A DNA stretch of 64,000 nt from Sphingomonas sp. TZW2008 (GTDB taxonomy: Bacteria > Pseudomonadota > Alphaproteobacteria > Sphingomonadales > Sphingomonadaceae), in assembly GCF_002117915.1 (NCBI RefSeq), contig NZ_BDJB01000003.1:62001-126000 (forward strand), given 5' to 3'. The notes beneath the pieces are model-generated. The model had not been told where the DNA came from. It searched no databases and saw only the letters and a list, made by a program, of their open reading frames with translations. Made by a program: the position numbers and the translations under genes. The stretch's first letter is position 1; every line of letters begins with the position of its first letter. Positions 1-8,614 of this stretch are shown here, piece after piece.

Positions 1-65
1 TAATGCGTTTGCCGGCACTGCTCGGGGGCAGCCGCGGCAAAGGCGAGGATCAGCATCGCTGACAT
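1..65 (-). CDS. Start of a secreted or membrane protein, truncated by the window edge
   Basis: Reading leftward from an ATG at 65-63 gives about 21 residues before the window ends. They begin MSAMLILAFAAAAPEQ, which looks like a short signal peptide with an Ala-rich cleavage region followed by a Cys. The rest of the gene lies outside the window, so no function can be given. No convincing Shine-Dalgarno sequence precedes the ATG, and a strong hairpin sits just upstream. The call rests only on the signal-like start and could be wrong. Confidence 0.35.
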   Translation of the reverse strand, partial: MSAMLILAFAAAAPEQCRQTH

Positions 66-73
66 GAGAAACG

Positions 74-98
74 GGGGCGGGCCCACTGGGCCCGCCCC
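74..98 (-). terminator. Strong GC hairpin, probable terminator of the secreted protein gene at 105-527
   Basis: An 11-bp perfect stem (GGGGCGGGCCC pairing with GGGCCCGCCCC) with a 3-nt loop lies a few bases past the stop codon of the minus-strand gene at 105-527. On the minus strand it is followed by CGTTTCTC, so the T tract is weak. Position and stem strength support a terminator. Confidence 0.6.
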
Positions 99-104
99 TC
101 ATCC

Positions 105-527
105 TCAGTTCTGCGGAGTGGTCTGCGGCGTCTGGGCGTTTGCCGAGCTGTCGCCGAAGACTTCGCCGGTCGAACCGTTGCGGTCGGTCGAGCCATAGGC
201 ATCCACCGACGTGCCGCTCGACGTCGCGCCGCTGCCGGTCGCGGTGCCGCCGGCTGCTACGCCGCCGGTCGCCTTGGTGCGGTCAGTGTAGATCGAACCC
301 GCGCCGTACGTTGACGACGAGCTGCCCGACTGGCGCTGCTCACGCTTCTGTGCGCGGTCCATCCGCTTCTGCTGACCCGAACTCATCGTGCCGCCCGAGG
401 CGCCACCGGCAACCGAACCCTGCGGCGTCGACGCGGCCACGCCACCACCGGCGGTCGTCTGCGCCCCTGCGGTCGCGCTCAGCAGACCAGCGGCGGCAAC
501 CGTCGCGAACATGGAAGTGATACGCAT
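105..527 (-). CDS. Small secreted low-complexity protein, function unknown
   Basis: This 140-residue protein starts with a clear Sec signal peptide (MRITSMFATVAAAGLLSATAGAQ, cleavage after about residue 22). The mature part is almost entirely Gly, Ser, Thr and Ala, with one short basic stretch (KRMDRAQKREQRQ) near residues 54-66. There is no recognisable domain. The composition resembles small periplasmic or surface low-complexity proteins of sphingomonads. The ATG is preceded by a good ribosome site (GGAGAG). It is a single gene with its own upstream region of more than 200 bp and a strong hairpin just after the stop. No function is proposed. Confidence 0.7.
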   Translation of the reverse strand: MRITSMFATVAAAGLLSATAGAQTTAGGGVAASTPQGSVAGGASGGTMSSGQQKRMDRAQKREQRQSGSSSSTYGAGSIYTDRTKATGGVAAGGTATGSGATSSGTSVDAYGSTDRNGSTGEVFGDSSANAQTPQTTPQN

Positions 528-752
528 TGTACTCTCCGATATTTTGGCCCTCTCACGAGGAGGACAGGCGGAGAAGCGAACGAGCGCAGCGAAGGTTCAC
601 CAGATGATGAAGAAAATTTTATTAACGAATGTTCATTTTGCAATCAGACAAGACTGCGAAAGCAAGAACAGCTGCTTCAAACATCATCGCCCGTACTGCA
701 CAATGACGCCAAAGTCATGACGCAGGCGGAACGTTATTGTCACGTGCTTTCA

Positions 753-2009
753 TCACACTGGCCGCTCGATGCTAGTCGGCGGCGTGCTGAACCAGCGCGG
801 CCCGGCGTCGCTCATCCAGAAGCAATCCTCCAGCCGCACGCCGAACTTGCCCGGCAGGTAGATCCCCGGCTCGTTCGAGAAGCACATCCCCGCCGCCAAC
901 GGCGTCGTTTCGCCGTGCACGAGGTTGATCGGTTCGTGCCCGTCCATGCCGATGCCGTGGCCGGTACGGTGCGACGTCCCCGGCAGCTTGTAGCGCGGGC
1001 CATAGCCCCAGCTCTCGTACCGCCGCCGTACGGCATCGTCGATCGATCCCGCCGGCGCGCCGATCGTCGCCGCCGCCAGCGCGATCCGCTGCCCCTGCGC
1101 CACCTGGTCCCACACCCGCCGCTGCTCGGCGGTGGCAGTTCCGTGCACCCAGGTCCGCGACACGTCGGACTGATATCCTTGGACGGTGCAGCCGCAGTCC
1201 ATCAGCACCACCTGCCCCTCGCCCACCCGGTGCACCTCGCGGCTGCCGTGCGGATAGGCCGATGCCTTGCCGATCAGCGCCATCGAGAATTCGGGCTCGC
1301 CGCCCAGCCTACGCGTCGCCGCGGTCATCAGCGCGCCCACCTGCGGCCCCGTCATCCCCTTCTCGACGCGCGGGTGCAGCCAGCGATACGCCGCGATCGT
1401 CACGTCGGTCGCCTGCTGCATCAGCGCGATCTCGGCCGGTGTCTTGATCATCCGGCAGCCGCGCACCACCGGGTTGGCGGATACCAGCCGCACCTCGGGC
1501 AGCGCGCGGCGCAGGCCATCACTTGCGAAGAAGCGCACCGTCTCCTCGATCCCCACCGGCTGCCGGTCGAGTCCGCGCTCTTTCAGGAACCCCGCGATCA
1601 ACCGCAGCGGATCCTCGTCCTCCTGCCACACGCGCACCGCCGCGGGGATCGCCAGCGTCTCGCGGACCGACGGTTCCTCGAAGAACGGCGTCACGATCAG
1701 CGCCTCGCCCTCGATCGGGATCAGCGCCGCGGTCAGCCGCTCGCTGCGGCTCCAGCGCACACCGGTGAAATAGGTCTGGCTCGATCCCGGCTCGATCAGC
1801 ACCGCGCCTATCCCGTTCGCACGCATCAGCGCCTGCGCCCGTGCCACCCGTGCGGCGCGCTCGGCGGCGCCGATCGGCACCGCGCCCGTCGTGATGTCCG
1901 TCAACCCGGCCAGATCCGGCTCGGCGGCGCGGAGCACGCCCGTAACGGCGAGCATCGGAACGGCGGCGGCAGCGGTCAGTACGCCGCGACGAGTAGGGGT
2001 AAAGCGCAT
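753..2009 (-). CDS. M24-family (Xaa-Pro type) metallopeptidase, exported
   Basis: This 418-residue protein has the pita-bread fold signature of M24 aminopeptidases such as Xaa-Pro aminopeptidase and prolidase. The five metal ligands are visible in order: the D and D of the DCGCTVQGYQSD motif, the H of TGHGIGMDGHEP, and the two E of NEPGIY and VRLED. The N-terminal half matches the creatinase-type domain. The chosen start (ATG at 2009) gives an N-terminus with TRRGVLTAA and a hydrophobic stretch ending near VLRAAEP, which looks like a Tat signal. The enzyme is therefore probably periplasmic and hydrolyses peptides with proline at the second position, though substrate choice cannot be read from sequence. 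An in-frame ATG 33 bases upstream would spoil the signal and was rejected. Confidence 0.88.
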   Translation of the reverse strand: MRFTPTRRGVLTAAAAVPMLAVTGVLRAAEPDLAGLTDITTGAVPIGAAERAARVARAQALMRANGIGAVLIEPGSSQTYFTGVRWSRSERLTAALIPIEGEALIVTPFFEEPSVRETLAIPAAVRVWQEDEDPLRLIAGFLKERGLDRQPVGIEETVRFFASDGLRRALPEVRLVSANPVVRGCRMIKTPAEIALMQQATDVTIAAYRWLHPRVEKGMTGPQVGALMTAATRRLGGEPEFSMALIGKASAYPHGSREVHRVGEGQVVLMDCGCTVQGYQSDVSRTWVHGTATAEQRRVWDQVAQGQRIALAAATIGAPAGSIDDAVRRRYESWGYGPRYKLPGTSHRTGHGIGMDGHEPINLVHGETTPLAAGMCFSNEPGIYLPGKFGVRLEDCFWMSDAGPRWFSTPPTSIERPV

Positions 2010-2319
2010 AAGGACGTTCTGGCACGGGAAGCGGGCGGCCACAAACCGCGCCGCCGGCCCGCCGCAGATCGCACGCCAGGGACTGGCGTCGCTTCACCTA
2101 TCGCATCGGCAGCCACGCATCGCGAAGAGGTTTTGAGACGCGGCCGCAGCCCCCCCGCCATCGGTGCCCCGGCAACCCGTCGCACCCCACGCCGGCGGCT
2201 CGGATCGTCCGCCGGGCTTGACCTTCGCGCCTCAATCCCGTTCACCTTGCGTCGACCATCCCGCACCCGTTCGCTCCCGAGCCTGAACGGAAAGCCGGGG
2301 CAGCAATCCGGGAGCATCC

Positions 2320-3669
2320 ATGGCCAAGCGGCTGACGTTATTCATCCTCATCGGGCTTGCCGCGGGCATCGTGCTCGGCCTGTCGCTCAACGCCTCGATC
2401 GATGACGGATCGCCGGCCGCCGCCGCACGCCTGTCCGAAATCGCCGGCTATTTCTCGATCATCACCGCGGTGTTCCTGCGGCTGATCAAGATGATCATCG
2501 CCCCGCTCGTCTTCGCCACGCTGGTCGCCGGCATCGCGCACATGGGCGATACCACCGCGCTCGGCCGCATCGGCGGGCGGGCGCTCGGCTGGTTCGTCGG
2601 CGCCAGCCTCGTCAGCCTCTCGCTCGGCCTCGTGTTGGTGAACCTGTTCCAGCCCGGCGTCGGGCTCGATTTCCCGATCCCCCCCGTCACCGCGGGCAGC
2701 GGCGTCGAACAGGCCGCGTTCAACCTCAAGGATTTCGTCACCCACGTCTTCCCCGCCTCGGGGATCGAGGCGATGGCGAAGAACGAGATCCTGCAGATCG
2801 TCATCTTCTCGATCTTCATCGGCGTCGCGATCACCGCGGTGGGCGAAAAGGCCGCCCCGCTGGTGCGCGGGATCGAGGCTTTGGTGCAGGTGATGCTCGT
2901 CGTCACCAACTACGTCATGCGCATGGCACCGATCGCGGTGTTCGCCGCGGTGACGGGCACGCTGGCGGAGCGCGGACCGTCGATCATCGGCAACCTCGCC
3001 TATTTCATGGGCACCTTCTACGTCGGCATCATCCTGTTGTGGCTGCTGCTGATCGCCGTCTGCTACGCGATCGTCGGCCGCCGCACGACGCTGCTCGTGC
3101 GCTATATCCGCGAACCCTTGTTGCTCGCCTTCTCCACCGCCTCTTCGGAAGCCGCTTACCCGCGTACGCTCGAGGCGCTCGACAAGTTCGGCGTGCCGCC
3201 GCGCATTGCCAGCTTCGTGCTGCCGTTGGGCTACAGCTTCAATCTCGACGGCTCGATGATCTACATGACCTTCGCGACGATCTTCATCGCGCAGGCCTAT
3301 GGCATCGATCTCAGCCTCGGGCAGGAAATCACGATGCTGCTGGTACTGATGATCACCAGCAAGGGGATAGCCGGCGTGCCCCGCGCCAGCCTCGTGGTGA
3401 TCGCCGCGACGCTCGGGTTCTTCAACATCCCCGAAGCCGGGCTGCTGCTGATCATCGGCATCGACCATTTCCTCGACATGGGACGCAGCGCCACCAACGT
3501 CGTCGGCAATGCGGTGGCGAGCGCGGTCATCGCCAAGTGGGAAGGCCAGCTCGATCCGCTCGAGCCCGATGCCATCCCCGATCCCCGCGCCCCCGCCGGC
3601 CACGGTCCTGCGCACCCCACCCAAAGCTTCGCCGAGACGCCGGCGCTTGGCGGCGATCGGCCCGCCTGA
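2320..3669 (+). CDS. Dicarboxylate/amino acid:cation symporter (DAACS family)
   Basis: This 449-residue inner membrane protein belongs to the sodium- or proton-coupled dicarboxylate/glutamate symporters (GltP, DctA, GltPh family). Visible hallmarks are the first helix (LTLFILIGLAAGIVLG), the serine-containing hairpin region (AFSTASSEAAYPRTLEAL), the unwound substrate motif NLDGS in the position of NMDGT, the second hairpin (GIAGVPRASLVV), and the binding helix DHFLDMGRSATNVVGNAVA. The Arg in that last helix region agrees with acidic substrates. Length is normal for the family, with a Pro-rich cytoplasmic tail. The start ATG follows a spaced GGGAG-like sequence. It stands alone, divergent from the M24 peptidase; linked use of peptide-derived acids is only a guess. 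Confidence 0.92.
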   Translation: MAKRLTLFILIGLAAGIVLGLSLNASIDDGSPAAAARLSEIAGYFSIITAVFLRLIKMIIAPLVFATLVAGIAHMGDTTALGRIGGRALGWFVGASLVSLSLGLVLVNLFQPGVGLDFPIPPVTAGSGVEQAAFNLKDFVTHVFPASGIEAMAKNEILQIVIFSIFIGVAITAVGEKAAPLVRGIEALVQVMLVVTNYVMRMAPIAVFAAVTGTLAERGPSIIGNLAYFMGTFYVGIILLWLLLIAVCYAIVGRRTTLLVRYIREPLLLAFSTASSEAAYPRTLEALDKFGVPPRIASFVLPLGYSFNLDGSMIYMTFATIFIAQAYGIDLSLGQEITMLLVLMITSKGIAGVPRASLVVIAATLGFFNIPEAGLLLIIGIDHFLDMGRSATNVVGNAVASAVIAKWEGQLDPLEPDAIPDPRAPAGHGPAHPTQSFAETPALGGDRPA

Positions 3670-4203
3670 TCCGACAGTGTTGGCGCGCGCCCGTCATCCC
3701 GACGATCGCGCGCCGCGCTTCTCACAATGGTGAACATGCGATCCCGCCAAATAGCGCGCTTCACAAAGCATGGTCAGAGCGCGGTATGTGGGAAGCTGGC
3801 ACAGTCATCGCGCCCATCGACGTACGACTACGCAAGACCGCGCAGGATCGCACCCGACCATAGCTCGCTCAACGCGCACGATCGGATCATGACACCCGCT
3901 CGTGAGATTCAGCGTTCCCTCGCAATCACGATGCGCCGGGCGATCGCGCCGGACAACGGGCGCTTGCTCGCATAATCCTATCGCTAACCTGCGTCCGACG
4001 AGCGAGCGCCGCGATAGCGTTAGGCCATCTGCAATCGCGCTCGATCGCGCCAAACGCTTCCGACGAAGACGCGTCGCCGCGCCCTGATGAGGCAAGCGCG
4101 GCACTTACGTCTAACTATTCATGAGGCCGCCGGACCGCACCGCGCAACAGCGGCGCCGCAAGTCCGACCGTATGGCATCGCCTGCCAAAACCACGACGGG
4201 GCA
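3670..4203. other. Intergenic region, nothing recognised
   Basis: About 530 bases between the convergent symporter and GST genes. I see no coding frame with consistent GC-rich third positions, no RNA gene and no strong terminator. It is rich in short GATCG-type words, which suggests old non-coding sequence. Confidence 0.5.
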
Positions 4204-4848
4204 TCACGCGTAGGCGTAAGGCCCGCCCTTGCGCAGCGCCGTCTGATACGCCGGCCGCGCATGCACCTTGTCAAGCCATGCAATCGTCGCCGGGCGCGAC
4301 GCGTCGAGCCCGCCCCGACTGCGCGCCGCCTCCAGCGGGAAGCTCATCATGATGTCTGCCGCCGTCATGTTCTCGCCGGTGAACCACGGCCGCGTCGCCA
4401 GATGCGCTTCGACGAAGTCAAGGTGCGTGTCGATCATCGGCTGCACGCGCTTGATCGCGCTCTTGCCGAACAGCGGCACCCGGCCGAGAACCAGCTTCAG
4501 CAGCAGCGGGGGCATCATCGATCCTTCCGCGTAATGCAGCCAATAGCGGTAATCGAGCGCGCCGGCGCGCTTCGCCGGCGCGCCGAGCCGCCCATCCGCC
4601 TTGTCGACCAGATATTCGACGATCGCGCCCGTCTCCGCGACCACCCGCCCGCGCCCGTCGACCTGATCGTCACTGTCCTCGATCACCGGCGACTTGCCCA
4701 ACGGGTGCACGCGCTTCAGCTCGGGCGGCGCCAGCATCGTCTTCTTGTTCCGCTCGTAGCGCTTGATCTCATACGGCAGCCCCAGCTCCTCGAGCATCCA
4801 CAGGACGCGCTGCGACCGGCTATTCTCGAGATGGTGAACGATGATCAT
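4204..4848 (-). CDS. Glutathione S-transferase family protein
   Basis: This 214-residue protein has the two-domain layout of cytosolic GSTs. Residues 1 to about 85 form the thioredoxin-like domain, with the N-terminal HHLENSRSQRVLWMLEELG segment, the cis-proline region (GKSPVIED) and the SNAIL-like ETGAIVEYL motif that binds the gamma-glutamyl part of glutathione. The rest is the helical domain, including FTGENMTAADIMMSFPLE, the conserved N-capping box region of GSTs. It probably conjugates or reduces electrophiles with glutathione in the cytoplasm. Neighbours give no substrate hint. The length is typical and the start ATG has a purine-rich upstream sequence. Confidence 0.9.
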   Translation of the reverse strand: MIIVHHLENSRSQRVLWMLEELGLPYEIKRYERNKKTMLAPPELKRVHPLGKSPVIEDSDDQVDGRGRVVAETGAIVEYLVDKADGRLGAPAKRAGALDYRYWLHYAEGSMMPPLLLKLVLGRVPLFGKSAIKRVQPMIDTHLDFVEAHLATRPWFTGENMTAADIMMSFPLEAARSRGGLDASRPATIAWLDKVHARPAYQTALRKGGPYAYA

Positions 4849-5161
4849 CGCGAACGTCTCCTCGCCCGCGTGGTGCCGGGCGTACGCCCCGCCCTAGCCG
4901 CGCGGCGTCGCCGAACGCCAGCATGAAGCACTAAGCAGCCCGCCAGCGGCCAGAACGATCAGCCACCGCGTCGCTGCTTGCCCAGCGCAAACCGACAGGC
5001 TTACCCCCGCTATGGCTCGCAAAAGTCGAGTTACACTGCGGCCGGCCAAGACGGGGACAACAAGCCAATCGCCTGCCCAAGCCTTACCCCCCGCTAGCAA
5101 TCGGCCGGGTCAACTTACCCTATCGCCCGCCAACGCCTAAACGACGCGCCGATCGCCCGCC
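4849..5161. other. Intergenic region, nothing recognised
   Basis: About 310 bases between two minus-strand genes. A 68-residue open frame on the minus strand has hydrophobic stretches but no family resemblance and no clear ribosome site, so it is not called. Confidence 0.45.
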
Positions 5162-5992
5162 TCACGCCCGCGCTGTGACGATCCACGCCGCCGCCGGGAA
5201 GTCGAGCACCTCGCCCTGCACGTGCGTCGCCAGATGCGCGCGCAGCCGCTGCGTCAGCGCCGGCCGGTCAGCCTCGCTCGCCGCGGCGAACACCTTCGAT
5301 ACCGGTCCGATCCGGCGATAGAAGTCCGCGCCGTCGCTCGCCGCATCGAGCCCCTCGCCCGCCCGGTAACGATAGTCCGCCGCCGCGATACTGACGTCGC
5401 CGAAGCCCGCCCCGGTAAGCAGGTCGACGATCGTCGCGCGCTCGGCAAATGCGAACGGCCCCGGCGCATAGCCGCGCGGCGGATCGAGCCTGCCGCCCAG
5501 CGCCGCAATCGTCTCCGCCGCCCACGGGTTCTCCGCAGCGGCGCGGAAGCACGAGAAGACGAGCGCGGCGCCCGGCGTCATCGCCGCGCGGATGCCGGCA
5601 AAGGCCGAGCGCGGATCGTCAAAGAACATCACCCCGTGGCGCGAGACGGCGAGGTCGTAGCGCGGCGTGTCCCCCAACGCCGCCGGCACCGCTCCAACGT
5701 CGAACGTGACGTTACTCGCCTCCTGCTCGGCCGCGCGCTCGCGCGCGACGTCGATCAACGCCGGCGACAGATCGTACCCGTCGATCGCGAGGTGCGGACG
5801 CGCTGATGCCAACGACAGGCTCGTCACCCCCGCCCCGCATCCCAAGTCAACCGCGCGGCCGCTCGCCGGCGCCACCTTCAGGATAGCTGCGTCGAGCAGC
5901 CGCGACAGGTCGGCGAAGCTTCGATCGGTCCGCCGCCACTCCGCCGCCCACACATCACCCACGCGCGTCTGCCATTCGGGTGCGGTGGTCAT
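5162..5992 (-). CDS. Class I SAM-dependent methyltransferase
   Basis: This 276-residue protein carries the Rossmann-type methyltransferase core: motif I (AVDLGCGAGVTSLSLA, about residues 47-62), an acidic residue at the end of the second strand (IDGYDLS), and a following DVGAVPAALGD segment in the position of motif II, then a post-motif DLAVSRHGVMFFDD. This is the type that methylates small molecules or quinone-like substrates. The substrate is not identifiable, and no biosynthetic genes sit next to it. The upstream base run contains AGGAG shortly before the ATG, which supports the start. Confidence 0.85.
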   Translation of the reverse strand: MTTAPEWQTRVGDVWAAEWRRTDRSFADLSRLLDAAILKVAPASGRAVDLGCGAGVTSLSLASARPHLAIDGYDLSPALIDVARERAAEQEASNVTFDVGAVPAALGDTPRYDLAVSRHGVMFFDDPRSAFAGIRAAMTPGAALVFSCFRAAAENPWAAETIAALGGRLDPPRGYAPGPFAFAERATIVDLLTGAGFGDVSIAAADYRYRAGEGLDAASDGADFYRRIGPVSKVFAAASEADRPALTQRLRAHLATHVQGEVLDFPAAAWIVTARA

Positions 5993-6631
5993 GCGTCGAC
6001 TCCTTTAGGCTGATGCAGGCACGATAAGCGATCGCGTACCGTGGCGATAGGATCAGCCGGACAATGCCGCACGACTCCATCACTCGGACCGGACGCAACC
6101 CGCCAGTCGCCTAGATCGACAATCCGGAAGCCGGCGCGCATCGCGCGATCCCGAAAGCGTCAGGCGGGTCCTCGACACAGTCCTACGACGCCGGATTTGC
6201 GCGCGGTCGCGGACGAAATGTTTGAGGTCCTGCCCCGCCCCACGCACAAAGATCGCGGAGCGAACACGCCACTGCCAGGATAGCCGCGACAAGTAGTCGA
6301 GGGATTTCGCACGGCTTACGGACATCGTAACGCCGCCCCAACTTTCCGACGCCCAGCTATTCCTCGCCGCAATGATTAGTGCGCACTCCCTGCCTTCTGG
6401 GCGCGAACCAGACCTGCTCCTGCGCAGTCAATCGTCCGCACGATATCGAACAAACCAATCATCGGAAGCGAACGAGCCCCGGCCCGGGCGCCCTAGTCAC
6501 GGTCCCGGAGCGGATCGGCAGAACAGACTAGATAGGCGCCCGCCATAGCCGGCGGCCAGCCGGGGAAGGTCAGCGCGAATAGCTTCACCTTAGGTAACCG
6601 TGTCCGAACACCCACCCGATCCCAGCTCACC
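5993..6631. other. Long intergenic region, nothing recognised before the tandem repeat
   Basis: Upstream of the methyltransferase and up to the 7-bp repeat there are about 640 bases with no coding signal on either strand, no tRNA-like cloverleaf sequence and no clear terminator. Third-position GC preference is absent in all frames I read. Confidence 0.5.
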
Positions 6632-6747
6632 ATGCCGGATGCCGGATGCCGGATGCCCGATGCCCGATGCCCGATGCCCGATGCCCGATGCCCGATGCCC
6701 GATGCCCGATGCCCGATGCCCGATGCCCGATGCCCGATGCCCGATGC
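6632..6747 (+). repeat. 7-bp tandem repeat, about 16.6 copies
   Basis: Three copies of ATGCCGG are followed by thirteen copies of ATGCCCG and a partial ATGC. The copies are otherwise perfect, so the array is a probable variable-number locus. Because 7 is not a multiple of 3, every frame reads through as a 7-residue peptide repeat (for example IGHRASG on the minus strand), which creates spurious open frames. Flanks show no gene that would use it. Confidence 0.97.
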
Positions 6748-6859
6748 GACCCCAGCGGAGCCTGAAAGGCAAGACTGAATTGTCAGGGGAAACATAAGGG
6801 AGCGAGGCGCCCGCTTCGCACCGTCGCGGCTTCACCTGTCGCGCAGGCTTCGAGCAAAT

Positions 6860-6892
6860 GAAAAGGGCCGGTCGCGCGCGGCGACCGGCCCC
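6860..6892 (-). terminator. Terminator of recA
   Basis: An 11-bp stem (GGGCCGGTCGC with GCGACCGGCCC, 5-nt loop) is followed on the minus strand by TTTT. It lies about 30 bases past the recA stop, the expected place for an intrinsic terminator. Confidence 0.85.
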
Positions 6893-6920
6893 ATTTCATG
6901 TAACGCCGGGCAGCGCCGCC

Positions 6921-8009
6921 TCAGACGTCGTCGTCGTCGCTAGGACCAGCCATCAGCTCCTCGCCGAGCCCTTCCTGGCGCCCGCGGATCTGCTTCTCGA
7001 GCCGCTCGGCAACCTCGACGTTCTCGCGCAGGTAGTTCTTCGAATTTTCGCGCCCCTGGCCGATACGGATCGAATCGTAGCTGAACCACGATCCCGATTT
7101 CTCGACCAGGCCGGCCTTGACGCCGAGATCGATGATCTCGCCCAGCTTGGAGATGCCCTCGCCGAACATGATGTCGAACTCGACCTGCTTGAACGGCGGC
7201 GCAACCTTGTTCTTCACCACCTTGACGCGCGTCTGGTTGCCGGTCGCCTCCTCGCGATCCTTGACCGAGCCGATGCGCCGCACGTCGAGACGGACCGAGG
7301 CGTAGAACTTGAGCGCATTGCCGCCCGTCGTCGTCTCGGGGCTGCCGTACATCACGCCGATCTTCATGCGGATCTGGTTGATGAAGATGACGAGGCAGTT
7401 CGAACGGCTGATCGTGCCGGTCAGCTTGCGCAGCGCCTGGCTCATCAGTCGCGCCTGCAGGCCGACGTGGCTGTCGCCCATCTCGCCCTCGATCTCGGCA
7501 CGCGGCACCAGCGCGGCCACCGAATCAACCACCAGCACGTCGATCGCGTTCGATCGCACCAGCGTGTCGACGATCTCGAGCGCCTGCTCGCCGGTGTCGG
7601 GCTGCGACACGATCAGATCGTCGATGTTGACGCCGAGTTTCTTGGCATAAGCCGGGTCGAGCGCGTGCTCGGCATCGACGAACGCCGCCATGCCGCCGGC
7701 CTTCTGCGATTCGGCGATCGCGTGCAGCGCCAGCGTCGTCTTGCCCGACGATTCTGGGCCGAAGATCTCGACGATCCGCCCCTTGGGCAGCCCGCCGACA
7801 CCGAGCGCGATGTCGAGCCCGAGGCTGCCGGTCGACACGACCTCGACCTTCATCGCCTCCTTCTGCCCGAGCTTCATCGCCGAGCCCTTGCCGAAGGCGC
7901 GATCGATCTGCGCGAGGGCGGCGTCGAGCGCCTTTTGACGGTCCGCGCTCTGACGGTCTGCGGTCGGGCTAGCCATGTTAGCTGGTATCACCTTGAGATT
8001 GGCGGCCAT
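6921..8009 (-). CDS. recA: RecA recombinase
   Basis: RecA polymerises on single-stranded DNA, drives strand exchange in homologous recombination and acts as co-protease for LexA in the SOS response. The 362-residue protein is nearly colinear with known RecA. Walker A GPESSGKT is at residues 84-91, the Walker B region is [11 protein letters not shown], the ATPase-coupling glutamate lies in the FVDAEHALD segment, loop L1 contains [10 protein letters not shown] and loop L2 contains [16 protein letters not shown]. The C-terminus ends in an acidic tail (SDDDDV), as in other RecA proteins. The ATG at 8009 was chosen because AAAGGG precedes it at a good distance; an internal ATG 33 bases later is a weaker alternative. 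A LexA box lies upstream and a terminator downstream, so it is a single-gene SOS unit. Confidence 0.98.
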   Translation of the reverse strand: MAANLKVIPANMASPTADRQSADRQKALDAALAQIDRAFGKGSAMKLGQKEAMKVEVVSTGSLGLDIALGVGGLPKGRIVEIFGPESSGKTTLALHAIAESQKAGGMAAFVDAEHALDPAYAKKLGVNIDDLIVSQPDTGEQALEIVDTLVRSNAIDVLVVDSVAALVPRAEIEGEMGDSHVGLQARLMSQALRKLTGTISRSNCLVIFINQIRMKIGVMYGSPETTTGGNALKFYASVRLDVRRIGSVKDREEATGNQTRVKVVKNKVAPPFKQVEFDIMFGEGISKLGEIIDLGVKAGLVEKSGSWFSYDSIRIGQGRENSKNYLRENVEVAERLEKQIRGRQEGLGEELMAGPSDDDDV

Positions 8010-8084
8010 GAAGAGCCCTTTCGCTAGAGCATGCGCGCGAACCATTCAACGCGGCAACCAGCATGTATTACGTTTGTTCTCATG

Positions 8085-8099
8085 GAACAAGTGGCGAAC
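8085..8099 (-). promoter_or_regulatory. LexA (SOS) box of recA
   Basis: GAAC, seven bases, GAAC at 8085-8099, read as GTTC-N7-GTTC toward recA, is the direct-repeat LexA operator known from alphaproteobacteria. It lies about 75 bases upstream of the recA start. An overlapping inverted GTTC-N5-GAAC at 8076-8088 is also present. Confidence 0.85.
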
Positions 8100-8253
8100 A
8101 TGCGTTTTTTCGCTTGATCGCTCAGCCTCGTTCGCCACACCGGAAATTGCAACGAGTGCGGTATCGCATCGACACCGACCGGTGCTAGCGGCGCCGGATG
8201 TTGCATGACGAACAGGCGCGCGCCGAGAGCGTCGCCTCGGTTCTCGCTTCTAG

Positions 8254-8594
8254 AGCATACCCCTGATTGTCGTTTCGGGGCTGGCTTTACACTCTTGTTC
8301 GAGCCTGCGCCTTCCACCGAGCGGGGCGCAGCGAAAGGAATGGATCGCACTCGCGATCTTCGACGTCGCGCAGGCGCGACTGAAAGGCGCCCAGAGCGTC
8401 GCCGCGTCGACCCTCGCCGACGATTGCCGCGTCGTTTACAGCGGCTGGGGCGAGCATCGGATAAGCGACGTCGCCGGCTCGACGAGCGCCGCTCGCCACA
8501 TCGTTACGGTCGAATGGAACGGCCCCCGACAGACCCACCGATATATCGTGTCCTCGGCGATGACTTCCGCGCGATCGGCGTTACTGGCCACTGA
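8254..8594 (+). pseudogene. Possible frameshifted small gene, function unknown
   Basis: From 8254 one plus-strand frame has strong GC-rich third positions and a protein-like sequence (KEWIALAIFDVAQARLKG ... DDCRVVYSGWGEH ... HIVTVEWNGPRQTHRYIV). At about 8550 the good reading continues in another frame as LGDDFRAIGVTGH and stops at 8592-8594. A single missing base, for example one G of a GG pair, would join the two. No acceptable ATG or GTG start is visible in the first frame, which begins right after a TAG. It may be a decayed gene or contain assembly indels. No family is recognised. Confidence 0.3.
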
Positions 8595-8614
8595 CCGCGC
8601 CGACAGCCTCTCCG

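Noticed and set aside
717..2405. Long plus-strand open frame opposite the M24 peptidase
   Set aside because: It is the antisense shadow of a clearly conserved gene; its sequence is Arg/Pro/His-rich with no family resemblance. The same holds for long antisense frames opposite the symporter, recA, the transglycosylase, uvrA, putA, rpoB, rpoC and uvrC.
4894..5100. Small hydrophobic minus-strand frame of 68 residues
   Set aside because: It has no clear ribosome site, no recognisable family and uneven codon use; it could not be supported.
6632..6747. CRISPR array
   Set aside because: The unit is 7 bp with no spacers and there are no cas genes in the window.
6493..6835. Minus-strand proteins made of repeated IGHRASG
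   Set aside because: All frames through a 7-bp repeat without stops give such peptides; no start with ribosome site and no conserved flanks support coding.
8287..8538. Minus-strand frame of 83 residues between recA and the transglycosylase
   Set aside because: The plus strand has the better third-position pattern here; the minus frame has no family resemblance.
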